Of a stretch of DNA of 64,000 nucleotides, positions 49,819 to 58,941 are shown in pieces. Source of the DNA: Lentisalinibacter salinarum (GTDB lineage: Bacteria; Pseudomonadota; Gammaproteobacteria; Steroidobacterales; Woeseiaceae); assembly GCF_040706555.1 (NCBI RefSeq), contig NZ_JAPDRH010000001.1, positions 496,001 through 560,000 on the forward strand, read 5' to 3'. The notes below the pieces were generated by a model. It ran no database searches. It saw nothing but the letters and a program-made list of their open reading frames with translations, and was not told the DNA's origin. Within the stretch, counting starts at the first letter, position 1. Each line of letters starts with the position of its first letter. Both the position numbers and the translations under genes were made by a program.

Positions 49819-52005
49819 ATGGAAAGAACCGGGACAAGCCCTGCCAGCCTCGATTTCCGCGCGGTCGGTGACGCGCTGTCGGCCCTGCTGCCGGCCGCGT
49901 GCCGCATCGACTTCTACGGCGACGACGGCCAGTTCGTCTGGAGCAGCGCCGGCGGCCCGGACCGGCGGGTGACGAGCGCGCTCCTGTCCCTGCCGCCGGA
50001 GCTGTTCTATGCGGCCTCGACGCCCGCCGAGCCACGCAGGCTGACGCTGCCCGACGGTGACGCTCTGCAAGTATTCCCGCTGGAGGATCCCGCCGGCCGG
50101 CGCGCCGGTGTGCTCGCCTGCAATTGGTTCGGGGACGGCGCCGGAGACTGCGGGCCGGCCGCCATCGTCTCGCGGGCCCTGCCCGTGCTGGCCGGATTGC
50201 TCGCCGACCGCCGGTCCGACAGCCGGCCGGACGTGGCCGGCGCCCGCGCCGAACTGGACCTGCTCTACGAACTGGAGCAACAGCTGGAGGAGGCAGCTCA
50301 CGGCCAGGCGCAGCTCGCGGGGCTCGTACGCGCCTGCGGCCGCCACCTCGGCGTGGGTTACAGCGTCCTGATCCTGCCGTCGAAGCAGATCCGCATCGGC
50401 GCCACCCATCGCAGCTGGAAGGGCGCCGATCGTCGAGCGCTGGACGAGGTGATCGTCGGGCGCTTCCTGCCGCGCCTGAGCCGCCGCCGCACCCCCAGCG
50501 TGCTGGACATCGCGACGGTGCCCGACGGCGTGCGCCAGACCGGTGACGGCTATCAGCTGCTGCTGTGCCCCGTGCGCGAGCGCGGGGGTCGCGTGAGCGG
50601 CGTCTTCGCGCTGGCCGGCCGCACCGACGGCAGCCGCTTCGGCGAGCGCGAGCAGCGTTTCGCGAGCCTGGTAGCCCGACGCGCCGAACGGGTGATGGAG
50701 AGCTATTACGACGGGCTCACCGGTCTCGTGAACCGGGTCGGCTTCGAGGCGCACCTGCGCGAGAGCTACCGGGAACTGGCCGGGGAAGACGACGGCCACG
50801 CGCTGGTCATCTTCGACCTGGACAAGCTCCAGCTGGTCAACGACAGTTTCGGCCACGACGCCGGCGACGACATCCTGCGCCGTTTCGCCGCGGAACTGCA
50901 GCACGCCGTCCCACGGGATGGTGTCGCTACCCGTCTGTCGGGCGATAATTTCGGCGTACTGCTGCACCACTGCGACGTCGAGCGGGCGGCCGCCTTCGCC
51001 GAGGACGTACGCCGCAGTGCCCGCCGGCTGTCCTACCTGCGCGGCGACAAGGCCGTCACCATCACGGTCAGCGCCGGCGTCGCGGCGTGGCGCCGGGACT
51101 CGGGCGGCGCCGCCGCTGCCCTGGTGGCGCCGAAGGTGGCCTGCACGGCGGCCAAGGAACACGGACGCGACCGGGTCGAGGTCTACGACCAGGACGACCG
51201 GAGCATCATCCGCCGGGCCGACGACATCCGCATCGTGGCGCACCTGCAGAACGCCCTGGACCGGGACGACTTCGAGCTCGTCGCCCAGCCCATCGCGCCG
51301 CTGAATGGCGGCGGCTGCGGCTATCACGAGGTGTTGCTGCGCATGCGCGGCGAGAACGGCGAGTGGCTCGTGCCGGAGCAGTTCCTGTCCGCGGCCGAGC
51401 GCTACCAGCTCATGCCCCGGCTCGATCGCTGGGTGGTCGGCCGCGCCCTTGATCAGATCGCCGGCGTTCCCGCCGGTGCCGGTCAGGTCTTCGCGATCAA
51501 CCTGTCCGGCCAGTCGCTGGGCGACGACGAGTTCCTCGGCTACGTCCGCGAGCGGGTGGAGGCGAGCGGCCTGCCTCCCGCCGCACTCTGCTTCGAAATC
51601 ACCGAGACGGCGGCGGTGGCCAACATGGACCGTGCCGCCGCATTCATCGCCACCATGCGCGAACTCGGCTGCCGTTTCTCGCTGGACGATTTCGGCGCGG
51701 GCCTCAGCTCCTTCGCCTACCTGAAAGATTTCGACGTGGACACGCTGAAGATCGACGGCAGTTTCGTCCGTGACGTCACCGCCAACCGGGTCTCGGAGGC
51801 GATGATCGCCGCCATCACCCAGGTGGCGCGGGTGATGGGTCTGGCGACGGTGGCGGAGTATGTCACCAGCGAACCCGCCCGGCGCAAAGTGCGCGAGCTG
51901 GGCGTCGACTACGCCCAGGGTTATCACATCGGCGAACCGATGCCGCTGGCCGACGTCCTGGCGGGTCTGGCGGCGGAAGACCGGGCGGCGGCGGGCGCGA
52001 CCTAG
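49819..52005 (+). CDS. GGDEF-EAL protein, probable c-di-GMP phosphodiesterase
   Basis: 728 aa, soluble. N-terminal half (about 1-285) includes a GAF-like segment; a GGDEF domain (about 290-455) has the degenerate signature SGDNF near 373-377 and no inhibitory RxxD, so it should not make c-di-GMP. The EAL domain (about 470-720) has EVLLR near 504, INLSGQSL, FEITETA, LDDFGAG near 622-628, LKIDGSFV and a GYHIGEP end, so the metal and catalytic residues look complete. Predicted to degrade c-di-GMP, perhaps with GTP sensed by the inactive GGDEF. ATG 49819 is the best start, but weakly supported. Confidence 0.88.
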   Translation: MERTGTSPASLDFRAVGDALSALLPAACRIDFYGDDGQFVWSSAGGPDRRVTSALLSLPPELFYAASTPAEPRRLTLPDGDALQVFPLEDPAGRRAGVLACNWFGDGAGDCGPAAIVSRALPVLAGLLADRRSDSRPDVAGARAELDLLYELEQQLEEAAHGQAQLAGLVRACGRHLGVGYSVLILPSKQIRIGATHRSWKGADRRALDEVIVGRFLPRLSRRRTPSVLDIATVPDGVRQTGDGYQLLLCPVRERGGRVSGVFALAGRTDGSRFGEREQRFASLVARRAERVMESYYDGLTGLVNRVGFEAHLRESYRELAGEDDGHALVIFDLDKLQLVNDSFGHDAGDDILRRFAAELQHAVPRDGVATRLSGDNFGVLLHHCDVERAAAFAEDVRRSARRLSYLRGDKAVTITVSAGVAAWRRDSGGAAAALVAPKVACTAAKEHGRDRVEVYDQDDRSIIRRADDIRIVAHLQNALDRDDFELVAQPIAPLNGGGCGYHEVLLRMRGENGEWLVPEQFLSAAERYQLMPRLDRWVVGRALDQIAGVPAGAGQVFAINLSGQSLGDDEFLGYVRERVEASGLPPAALCFEITETAAVANMDRAAAFIATMRELGCRFSLDDFGAGLSSFAYLKDFDVDTLKIDGSFVRDVTANRVSEAMIAAITQVARVMGLATVAEYVTSEPARRKVRELGVDYAQGYHIGEPMPLADVLAGLAAEDRAAAGAT

Positions 52006-52021
52006 CGGGACGGATCGTGCG

Positions 52022-52489
52022 TCAGAACACGCCGGCTTCCAGTCCGGCGGCCACGGTCATCCCCAGTTCCTCGCATTCGCCGAGCCGTGTCTCGTCGAAT
52101 TCCCCGGCGATGACCAGCGCCGGCTGGATCTCCTTCAGCGCCAGTCCGGCGACGATGCGCTGCACGCTGTTGACGGCGCCGGTGCCGTCGTTGCCGGCAC
52201 GCACGAACAGTGCGTACGGCTTGCCCTCGACCTTCTCGAGGCAGGGATAGTAGACCCGGTCGAGAAAGACCTTCAGTCCGCCGCTCATGTAGCCGAAATT
52301 CTCCGGCGTGCCGAGGATCAACGCATCGCTCCAGAGCACGTCGTCGGCATCGGCCTTGAGTGCGCCGAGCACGCGTACGGTGACGCCGTCGATATCCTCG
52401 TGACGGGCACCGCGGATCACGGCCTCCGCCATGCGTTCGGTGGTGCCCGACTGGGAGTGGTAGACGATCAGCAGGTGTTTGTCGGCCAT
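52022..52489 (-). CDS. Flavodoxin-like FMN-binding protein
   Basis: 155 aa. The FMN phosphate loop YHSQSGTTERMA lies near residues 10-21, the second FMN loop GTPENFGYMSGGLKVFLDR near 60-78, and a third conserved segment FVRAGNDGTGAV near 94-105. It is a single-domain flavodoxin or NAD(P)H-dependent FMN reductase that carries electrons in the cytoplasm. It stands alone, convergent with the EAL gene (16 bases) and divergent from glnE, whose predicted start is 64 bases away. Confidence 0.85.
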   Translation of the reverse strand: MADKHLLIVYHSQSGTTERMAEAVIRGARHEDIDGVTVRVLGALKADADDVLWSDALILGTPENFGYMSGGLKVFLDRVYYPCLEKVEGKPYALFVRAGNDGTGAVNSVQRIVAGLALKEIQPALVIAGEFDETRLGECEELGMTVAAGLEAGVF

Positions 52490-52541
52490 CGCTGAATGGT
52501 CGTCCAGCGCCGCCGCCGCTGCAACCGCCCGCTGCCCGGGC

Positions 52542-52547
52542 TACACT
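52542..52547 (+). promoter_or_regulatory. -10 box positioned for a leaderless glnE transcript
   Basis: TACACT ends six bases before ATG 52554; a weak CTGCAA lies 17 bases upstream (52519-52524). No Shine-Dalgarno separates the two. Confidence 0.45.
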
Positions 52548-52553
52548 GCCGCC

Positions 52554-55457
52554 ATGCTGGCGGATGCGCTCATCGGGATACTGTCATCTTCCATGGAGGC
52601 CGATCTGCCGCACCCGCTGGCGGACGATCTTCTTGCGTTCCTGCAGTCGCTGGATGCGCCCCTGGACGAGGTGGCCGGCGCGCTCGAGGCCGCCGGCAGC
52701 GAGGCCGTCGCCGCGCGGGTGCTGGCCGCCAGCGAGTTCGTCCGCCAGGCGTTGCGCGCGGATCCGGACGAGTTCGCGGGGCTGATCGCCGGCGGTGATC
52801 TGGAGCGCCCGCGGCAGCCGGGAGAGATCGGGGCCGCGGTCGCCGAGGCCGTGGACGACGGCCCGGCGGACGGCCCGTCGCGGCGGCTGCGGCGGCTGCG
52901 GCGGCGGGAGATGGTACGTATCGCCTGGCGCGACCTGGCCGGTCTCGCCACCCTGGACGAGACCCTGCATGAGCTGAGTGACCTGGCCGATGCCGCGGTC
53001 ATTGCCGCCATCCGTCACGCCGGCGAGGCGCTGTCGGAGCGCCACGGAGTGGTGCGCGATGCCGCCGGCGAGCCGGTGTCACTGATCGCCATGGCCATGG
53101 GCAAGCTCGGCGGGCGGGAGCTCAATTTCTCCTCGGATATCGACCTCATCTTCGTCTACCCGGATGCAGAGGAGAGCGACGGGCCGAAGCCGTTGTCGGC
53201 GCCGGAATATTTCGGCCGCATGGTGCGCCGGGTGGTCGCGCTGCTGGGCGAGGTGACAGCGGACGGATTCGTCTTCCGCGTGGACATCCGGCTGCGACCG
53301 TTCGGCGACAGCGGCCCGCCGGTGGTGAGCTTCTCCGCCATGGAGAATTACCTGCTGCAGCACGGCCGCGACTGGGAGCGCTATGCCTACGTGAAGGCGA
53401 GACCGCTGTCCGACGAGGCCGGCATGGCCGCCTGGGGCGAGCTGGAGGCGAACGTGCTGACGCCGTTCGTCTACCGCCGTTACCTGGACTACGGCGTCTT
53501 CGAGTCGCTGCGCTCCATGAAGGCGATGATCCGGGCGGAGGTGGAGCGGCGCGAGATGCATGCCAACGTGAAGCTCGGCCCCGGCGGAATCCGGGAGATC
53601 GAGTTCATCACGCAGTCCTGGCAGCTGGTGCGCGGCGGCAGCGACCAGGCCCTGCAGAGCCGCGAACTGCGTGCCGCGCTGACGGCGCTGGCGGAGCGGC
53701 GTTATCTGCCGGCGGAGAGCGTCTGGGAACTGCTCGACGCCTATCGCTTCCTGCGCCGCCTCGAGAACCGGCTGCAGGAGATGCGCGACCGCCAGACCCA
53801 TGAGCTGCCGGCGGGCGAGCTGGACCGGGCGCGGCTGGCCCTGGTCATGGATCATCCCGACTGGCAGAGCCTCGCCGATGCGACGCAGCGGGTGCGCGCC
53901 GTCGTTGCCGGCCACTTCGAGGAGACCGTGTTCCGCGCCGGCGAGGACGTGCGGGCCGAGCGGCCGGCGCTGCGGGCGCTGTGGGAGTCGGCCGGTGCCG
54001 ATGGGCTGGAGGAACGGGTGGCGGCAGCGGGTTTCGCGCAGGCGGAGGCGGTCGCGCGGGTGCTGGGCCGCCTGCGTGCGGACATCGAGACCCGCCGGCT
54101 GGACGAGATCTCGCGCCAGCGGCTCGACGAACTCATGCCGCCGATGCTGGAACGGCTGCGGGACCTGGACGAGCCCGACATCGCGCTGCACCGGTTGACG
54201 GGGATCCTGGGCGCGGTGCTCCGCCGCAGCGCCTACCTGGCCCTGCTGCTGGAGAATCGCCAGGCGCTGGAGCGTCTGGTGGAGCTGGTCTCGAAGAGCG
54301 CCTACCTGGCGACGGAGCTTGCCGCGCACCCGCTGCTGATGGACGAGCTCATCGATCCGCGGATCGCGGACCGGGAACCCGGCGCGGCGGACCTGCGGGT
54401 GGAATACGAGACCCGGCTGTCCGCCGTGGGCGCCGACGATTCGGAGGCCGCGGTGGAGGAGCTGGCGCGCTTCCAGCGGGCGGCCACCTTCCGCGTGGCG
54501 GTGGCGGATTTCAGCGGCCGCCTGCCCATCATGAAGGTGAGCGACCGGCTCACCGAGATCGCCGAGATGGTGGTGGCCAGCGCCCTGTCGCTGGCCTGGA
54601 AGGACCTGGTGGCCCGGCACGGCCGGCCCTGGTGCACGGTGGACGGCGTGCGCAGGCGCGCCGGCTTCGCGGTGGTCGGCTACGGCAAGCTCGGCGGCAT
54701 CGAACTCGGCTACGGCTCCGATCTGGACCTGGTGTTCGTGCACGACTCCGCCGGCGAAGACCAGGAGACCGACGGCGACAAGTGCGTCGACAACGCGGTG
54801 TTCTTCGGCCGGCTGGCCCGGAGGCTGGTGCACTTCCTCACCGTGCAGACGGTCTCCGGTGCCCTGTACGAAGTGGACACACGGCTGCGTCCCAGCGGCC
54901 GCTCGGGTCTGCTGGTGAGTTCGGTCGGCGCCCTCGAGCGTTACCAGCGGGAGGATGCCTGGACGTGGGAGCACCAGGCGCTGCTGCGCACCCGCGCCGT
55001 GGCCGGCGACGCGCGCGTGCGCCGGGCCTTCGAGAGCCTGCGGGTGGACATACTGCAGAACGCCGTGCGCAGGGACAGCCTCCGGGACGAGGTCATCGGC
55101 ATGCGCGAGCGCATGTGGCGGGAGCTCTCATCGGCGGAGTCCGGGCCGTTCGACATCAAGCGCGACCCCGGCGGCGTCGGCGATATCGAGTTCATCGTCC
55201 AGTACCTGGTGCTGGCCCACGCCGACCGTCACCGCTCCCTGCTGCACTACACCGACAACATCCGCCAGCTGGGCGTGCTGGCCACCTGCGGCATCCTCGA
55301 CGGCGTCACCGCGCTCGAGTTGCAGGACATCTACCGGGCCTACCGCCGCCGGCTGCATCACCTGGCGCTCGACCACCAGGACTCGACCGTGCCGGCGGAC
55401 GCTTTCGCCGCCGAGGCCGACGCCGTGCGGCGCATCTGGCGGCAGACCTTCGGCTGA
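52554..55457 (+). CDS. glnE: Bifunctional glutamine synthetase adenylyltransferase/adenylyl-removing enzyme
   Basis: 967 aa cytoplasmic regulator of glutamine synthetase. Two nucleotidyltransferase halves are evident, each with its metal-binding signature: GKLGGRELNFSSDIDLIF near 183-200 (adenylyl removal) and GKLGGIELGYGSDLDLVF near 711-728 (adenylylation), each followed by helical bundle domains. Length matches GlnE. ATG 52554 is preferred over an upstream frame encoding an Ala run; ATG 52593 is also possible. It responds to PII and glutamine in other bacteria. The zinc-finger gene follows after 64 bases. Confidence 0.95.
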   Translation: MLADALIGILSSSMEADLPHPLADDLLAFLQSLDAPLDEVAGALEAAGSEAVAARVLAASEFVRQALRADPDEFAGLIAGGDLERPRQPGEIGAAVAEAVDDGPADGPSRRLRRLRRREMVRIAWRDLAGLATLDETLHELSDLADAAVIAAIRHAGEALSERHGVVRDAAGEPVSLIAMAMGKLGGRELNFSSDIDLIFVYPDAEESDGPKPLSAPEYFGRMVRRVVALLGEVTADGFVFRVDIRLRPFGDSGPPVVSFSAMENYLLQHGRDWERYAYVKARPLSDEAGMAAWGELEANVLTPFVYRRYLDYGVFESLRSMKAMIRAEVERREMHANVKLGPGGIREIEFITQSWQLVRGGSDQALQSRELRAALTALAERRYLPAESVWELLDAYRFLRRLENRLQEMRDRQTHELPAGELDRARLALVMDHPDWQSLADATQRVRAVVAGHFEETVFRAGEDVRAERPALRALWESAGADGLEERVAAAGFAQAEAVARVLGRLRADIETRRLDEISRQRLDELMPPMLERLRDLDEPDIALHRLTGILGAVLRRSAYLALLLENRQALERLVELVSKSAYLATELAAHPLLMDELIDPRIADREPGAADLRVEYETRLSAVGADDSEAAVEELARFQRAATFRVAVADFSGRLPIMKVSDRLTEIAEMVVASALSLAWKDLVARHGRPWCTVDGVRRRAGFAVVGYGKLGGIELGYGSDLDLVFVHDSAGEDQETDGDKCVDNAVFFGRLARRLVHFLTVQTVSGALYEVDTRLRPSGRSGLLVSSVGALERYQREDAWTWEHQALLRTRAVAGDARVRRAFESLRVDILQNAVRRDSLRDEVIGMRERMWRELSSAESGPFDIKRDPGGVGDIEFIVQYLVLAHADRHRSLLHYTDNIRQLGVLATCGILDGVTALELQDIYRAYRRRLHHLALDHQDSTVPADAFAAEADAVRRIWRQTFG

Positions 55458-55521
55458 GGCGGTTGCTATACTTGCGCGGATTTCCGGCCGATGCCGTAAA
55501 GCTCCAGAGAGGGAAGCAGCG

Positions 55522-55779
55522 ATGAGAAGATCCGGCACCGTCGATCAGGAATTGATCCGGCCGAACGCCGAACACCGCTACGAGGTGACCAGGGCCGACC
55601 TGCCGCTGTCCTGCCCCATGCCGGGCATGTATCTGTGGAATTCGCATCCCAAGGTCTATCTGCCGGTGGAGCAGACCGGCGAGGCCAAGTGCGCCTATTG
55701 CGGCGCCGAATACTACCTGCGCGAAGCAGCCAACGAAGACGAGGCAGCCGATGAAGCGGATGAAGCCGAGGAGGCCTGA
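55522..55779 (+). CDS. Small zf-CHCC zinc-finger protein
   Basis: 85 aa. The zinc ligands Cys31, His42, Cys57 and Cys60 form the CHCC pattern of the family related to the C-terminus of NADH dehydrogenase subunit NDUFS6. The last 17 residues are almost all Glu, Asp and Ala. GGGAAG precedes the ATG and TATACT at 55467-55472 may be its -10. Such genes are often found between nitrogen-metabolism and LOS genes; function unknown. Confidence 0.82.
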   Translation: MRRSGTVDQELIRPNAEHRYEVTRADLPLSCPMPGMYLWNSHPKVYLPVEQTGEAKCAYCGAEYYLREAANEDEAADEADEAEEA

Positions 55780-55806
55780 GCAGGGCCGGGCCGGGGGGGT
55801 GCATCC

Positions 55807-56769
55807 TTGATCATCGTCACCGGCGGCGCCGGGTTCATCGGTTCCAATCTGGTGCGCGGGCTGAACCGCGCCACCGACGAGGACATCCTGGTGGTCGACG
55901 ACCTGACCGACGGCCACAAGTTCGAAAACCTCGCCGACCTGGACGTGGCCGACTACATGGACAAGGACGAGTTCATGGCGAAGCTCGAGACGGGCGGCTA
56001 CCGGCGTCGGGTCTCGGCGGTGTTCCATCAGGGCGCGTGCGCCACCACCACCGAGTGGGACGGCCGCTACATGATGGAGAACAACTTCCGTTACTCCCGC
56101 GAGCTGCTGCGCGACTGCCTGCGCCACAACACGCCGTTCATCTATGCCTCTTCGGCGGCGGTCTACGGTGCCGGTCCCGGCTTCAGCGAGACGGCGGAGC
56201 ATGAGCGTCCGCTGAACGTCTACGGTTACTCGAAGCTGCTGTTCGACAACTACGTGCGCCGTCTGCTGCCGGAGGCGGGCAGCCAGATCGTGGGCCTGCG
56301 GTATTTCAACGTCTACGGGCCGCGCGAGCAGCACAAGGGCGGCATGGCGAGCGTGGCCTGGCATTTCCACAACCAGGTGGCGGAGTCCGGGGAGGCGCGT
56401 CTGTTCGAGGGCAGCGACGGCTACGGGCCCGGCGAGCAGGAGCGGGACTTCGTCTACGTGGACGACATCGTCGACGTCAATCTCTGGTTCCTGCAGCACC
56501 CGGAGGTGAGCGGCATCTTCAACGCCGGGACCGGCCGGGCCCAGAGCTTCAACGAGGTGGCCCGCGCCGTCATCGACTGGCACGGGCGCGGCGAGATCCG
56601 CTACATCCCGTTCCCGACGGGCCTGAAAGAGGCCTACCAGAGCTACACCCAGGCCGACCTGACCCGCCTGCGTGCCGCCGGCTACAGCGGCGAGTTCCGA
56701 CCGGTACAGGCCGGCGTACCGGCTTATCTCGACCGACTGGGAGCGCCGTCGGAGGGCGGTTCTGGCTGA
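55807..56769 (+). CDS. hldD: ADP-L-glycero-D-manno-heptose 6-epimerase
   Basis: 320 aa. Rossmann motif TGGAGFIGSN at 5-14, catalytic Ser in YASSAAVYG near 113-121 and YxxxK as Tyr139-Lys143. RYFNVYGPREQHKGGMASVAWHF is a characteristic GmhD/HldD block. It makes the heptose donor for lipopolysaccharide inner core. Translation must start at TTG 55807, since the next residues (IIVTGG) are the family N-terminus; a G-rich ribosome-binding site precedes it. The heptosyltransferase gene starts 16 bases after the stop. Confidence 0.95.
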   Translation: MIIVTGGAGFIGSNLVRGLNRATDEDILVVDDLTDGHKFENLADLDVADYMDKDEFMAKLETGGYRRRVSAVFHQGACATTTEWDGRYMMENNFRYSRELLRDCLRHNTPFIYASSAAVYGAGPGFSETAEHERPLNVYGYSKLLFDNYVRRLLPEAGSQIVGLRYFNVYGPREQHKGGMASVAWHFHNQVAESGEARLFEGSDGYGPGEQERDFVYVDDIVDVNLWFLQHPEVSGIFNAGTGRAQSFNEVARAVIDWHGRGEIRYIPFPTGLKEAYQSYTQADLTRLRAAGYSGEFRPVQAGVPAYLDRLGAPSEGGSG

Positions 56770-56785
56770 GGCGCCCCACGGGCCC

Positions 56786-57790
56786 GTGCTCATCGTCGGC
56801 CCCTCGTGGGTGGGCGACATGGTCATGGCCCAGTCCCTGTTCCGGCTGCTCGCCGCAGGCCACCCGGATGTCTCCGTCGACGTGCTGGCGCCGGGCTGGT
56901 CCCTGCCTATCCTCGCGCGGATGCCCGAGGTGCGCGAAGCGATCGAGCTGCCGGCCGGCCACGGCGAGCTGCGCCTGGGCGGGCGGCGCCGCCTCGGCCG
57001 CGCGCTGCGCGAGCGCGGCTACGCCCGTGCCATCGTCCTGCCCCGCTCCCTGAAGGCGGCACTCGTGCCCTGGTTCGCCCGCATCCCGCGGCGCACCGGT
57101 TTCCGCGGTGAGCACCGCTACGGCCTCATCAACGACATGCGGCCCTTCGATGCCGCCGTGCTGGACCAGACGGTGAAGCGATTCGTGGCGCTCGGGCTCG
57201 AGCCCGGCGAGCCGTTGCCCGACGTGCTGCCCCGGCCGCGCCTGCGGGTGGAGGCAGAACGCCAGGCCCGCGCGCTGGGACGGCTGGGGCTGGACCCGGC
57301 GGCCGACCCGATCGCGTTCATGCCGGGCGCGGAGTACGGGCCGGCGAAATGCTGGCCGCTGGAGTACTACGCCGAGCTGGCCGCGAGGCTCGCCGAGCGC
57401 GGCCACGCCGTATGGGTGTTCGGTTCGGCGAAGGATGCCGCCGCCGCGCGAGCCATCGCCACCGCCGCGCCGGTGCGGGACCTGTGCGGCCGCACGAGCC
57501 TGGAGGAGGCCATCGATCTTCTCGCCGCCTGCCGCGCGGGCGTCACCAACGACTCGGGGCTGATGCACGTCGCGGCCGCGGTCGGACTGCCGGTGGCCGC
57601 GCTGTACGGCTCGTCGTCGCCGGCCTTCACGCCGCCGCTGACGGACCGGGCGGTGGTACATTATCTCGGCCTGGAATGCAGCCCCTGCTTCGAGCGGGAA
57701 TGCCCGCTGGGCCACTTCCGCTGCATGCGGGAGATCACGCCGGAGGACGTGCTGGCGTCGCTCGGCGAACTGGCCGCCAGGGCGACCTAG
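56786..57790 (+). CDS. waaF: Lipopolysaccharide heptosyltransferase II
   Basis: 334 aa GT9 enzyme adding the second heptose to the LOS inner core on the cytoplasmic face. The start VLIVGPSWVGDMVMAQSLFR is typical of WaaF, so GTG 56786 is chosen; upstream in-frame codons lie inside hldD. C-terminal donor-site motifs include MPGAEYGPAKCWPLEYYAEL near 174-193 and NDSGLMHVAAAVGLPVAALYGSSSP near 253-277. It is probably co-transcribed with hldD. Its stop falls in the first unit of a 9-bp tandem repeat shared with the convergent waaC stop. Confidence 0.93.
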   Translation: MLIVGPSWVGDMVMAQSLFRLLAAGHPDVSVDVLAPGWSLPILARMPEVREAIELPAGHGELRLGGRRRLGRALRERGYARAIVLPRSLKAALVPWFARIPRRTGFRGEHRYGLINDMRPFDAAVLDQTVKRFVALGLEPGEPLPDVLPRPRLRVEAERQARALGRLGLDPAADPIAFMPGAEYGPAKCWPLEYYAELAARLAERGHAVWVFGSAKDAAAARAIATAAPVRDLCGRTSLEEAIDLLAACRAGVTNDSGLMHVAAAVGLPVAALYGSSSPAFTPPLTDRAVVHYLGLECSPCFERECPLGHFRCMREITPEDVLASLGELAARAT

Positions 57791-57808
57791 GTGACCTAGG
57801 TGACCTAG
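57782..57808. repeat. Three 9-bp tandem units carrying stop codons for both convergent genes
   Basis: GCGACCTAG followed by two GTGACCTAG units. Each unit holds TAG on the plus strand, and through the CCTAGG palindromes the complementary strand also reads TAG in each, all in frame with the adjoining gene. So waaF (plus) and waaC (minus) both end with three successive in-frame stops. Confidence 0.85.
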
Positions 57809-58941
57809 GCGGCCGGCACCGCGCCGCCCAGCACCTCGTCCAGCCGCGCTTCCACCTCACCGGCCCGGATCAGGTCCATGGCGGCCGGGTCGCGCACCCG
57901 CCGACCCCACGCGATCTCGCTCACCGGCCTGCCGAATTCCCGCTGCACCGCCTCCGGATAGGCATTCACGACCAGGTGGCGGCTGAGATACGGGCCGGTA
58001 CGGTCCGGATTGGAGGTGGCATAGAGGCCGATCACGGGCGTCGGCGCCGCCGTGGCCATGTGGGCGGGGCCCGAGTCCGGGCAGACGACGACGGCGGCAC
58101 GGCGGATCAGCGCGAACAGTTGTTTCAGCGTGCTCGCGCCGACCAGATTGACGGGCTTGTTCGCCGCAGCGGCGGTGATGGCCTCGCCGTATTCCCGCTC
58201 CAGCGCAGTCGGGCCGCCGGTGATAACGGTGCCGGCGCCGTGGCGTTCCGCCGCATGATCGACGAGACGCGCGTAATTGGCCACGCTCCAGTTGCGGTAA
58301 TTGCGGGCGCGCTGGGAACTGCACGGGCTCAGCAGCATCCAGGGCCGGCCGCCCGGCAGGTGGCCGGCCGCATACTCGCGATCGGCGTCGGAGAGGGGGA
58401 TGTCCCAGGCCAGGTGGCGTTCCGTTACGCCCAGGTACTCGGCGAAGCCGAACAGGCCGTCCATGACGTGCTCGCGGGGCCGGTGCGGGATGCGTTCGTC
58501 GGAGACGAGCCACTGCAGGTCCCGGGCCCGCTCCCGGTCGAAGCCGATGCGCCGCCGTGCCGGGACGAGGCGGCTGACGGCGTTGGCGCGCAGCGAGGCG
58601 TGCATCATCAGCAGCGCATCGAAGCGGCGGCCGGCCAGGCGGCGCCTGAGTTCCCGGTAGCCGGCGAGGCCGGCCGACTTGTCGAAGGTGATAAACTCGA
58701 ATTCCGGGATGTCCGCCATCAGGGACGCTTCGGTGCGGCCGATGATCCACGTGATGGCCGTCTCGGGCCAGGCGGCTTTCAGCGTCCGCAGTACCGGCAG
58801 GGTATGGCAGGTGTCACCAATCGCGGACAGGCGCACGGCGCAGAGCGAGCCGGGCGGAGCGCTGTTGTCTATGGGATTCGCCAATACCTCGGAGCCGACT
58901 AGCGTGGAAGAGAGGATCCTGCCCACCGCGGACGGCGCCAT
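57805..58941 (-). CDS. waaC: Lipopolysaccharide heptosyltransferase I-like GT9 enzyme
   Basis: Up to 378 aa. GT9 hallmarks: LCAVRLSAIGDTCHTLPVLRTL (first Rossmann half), SPCSSQRARNYRNWSVANYARL (donor region) and VCPDSGPAHMATAAPTPVIGLYATSNPDRTGPY. It should add the first heptose to Kdo. The start is uncertain: ATG 58941 gives a leading extension antisense to kdkA; TTG 58884 begins nearer the conserved region but its GAGGT is only one base away. Either start overlaps the divergent kdkA gene. The symbol follows from homology and from waaF being adjacent. Confidence 0.85.
   Translation of the reverse strand: MAPSAVGRILSSTLVGSEVLANPIDNSAPPGSLCAVRLSAIGDTCHTLPVLRTLKAAWPETAITWIIGRTEASLMADIPEFEFITFDKSAGLAGYRELRRRLAGRRFDALLMMHASLRANAVSRLVPARRRIGFDRERARDLQWLVSDERIPHRPREHVMDGLFGFAEYLGVTERHLAWDIPLSDADREYAAGHLPGGRPWMLLSPCSSQRARNYRNWSVANYARLVDHAAERHGAGTVITGGPTALEREYGEAITAAAANKPVNLVGASTLKQLFALIRRAAVVVCPDSGPAHMATAAPTPVIGLYATSNPDRTGPYLSRHLVVNAYPEAVQREFGRPVSEIAWGRRVRDPAAMDLIRAGEVEARLDEVLGGAVPAA

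Noticed and set aside
49537..51927. 796-codon minus-strand frame opposite the EAL protein
   Set aside because: Composition is typical of an antisense shadow in GC-rich DNA, and the plus strand encodes recognisable GGDEF/EAL domains.
53079..54974. 631-codon minus-strand frame opposite glnE
   Set aside because: Antisense of conserved GlnE motifs; His/Gln/Leu-rich without a domain.
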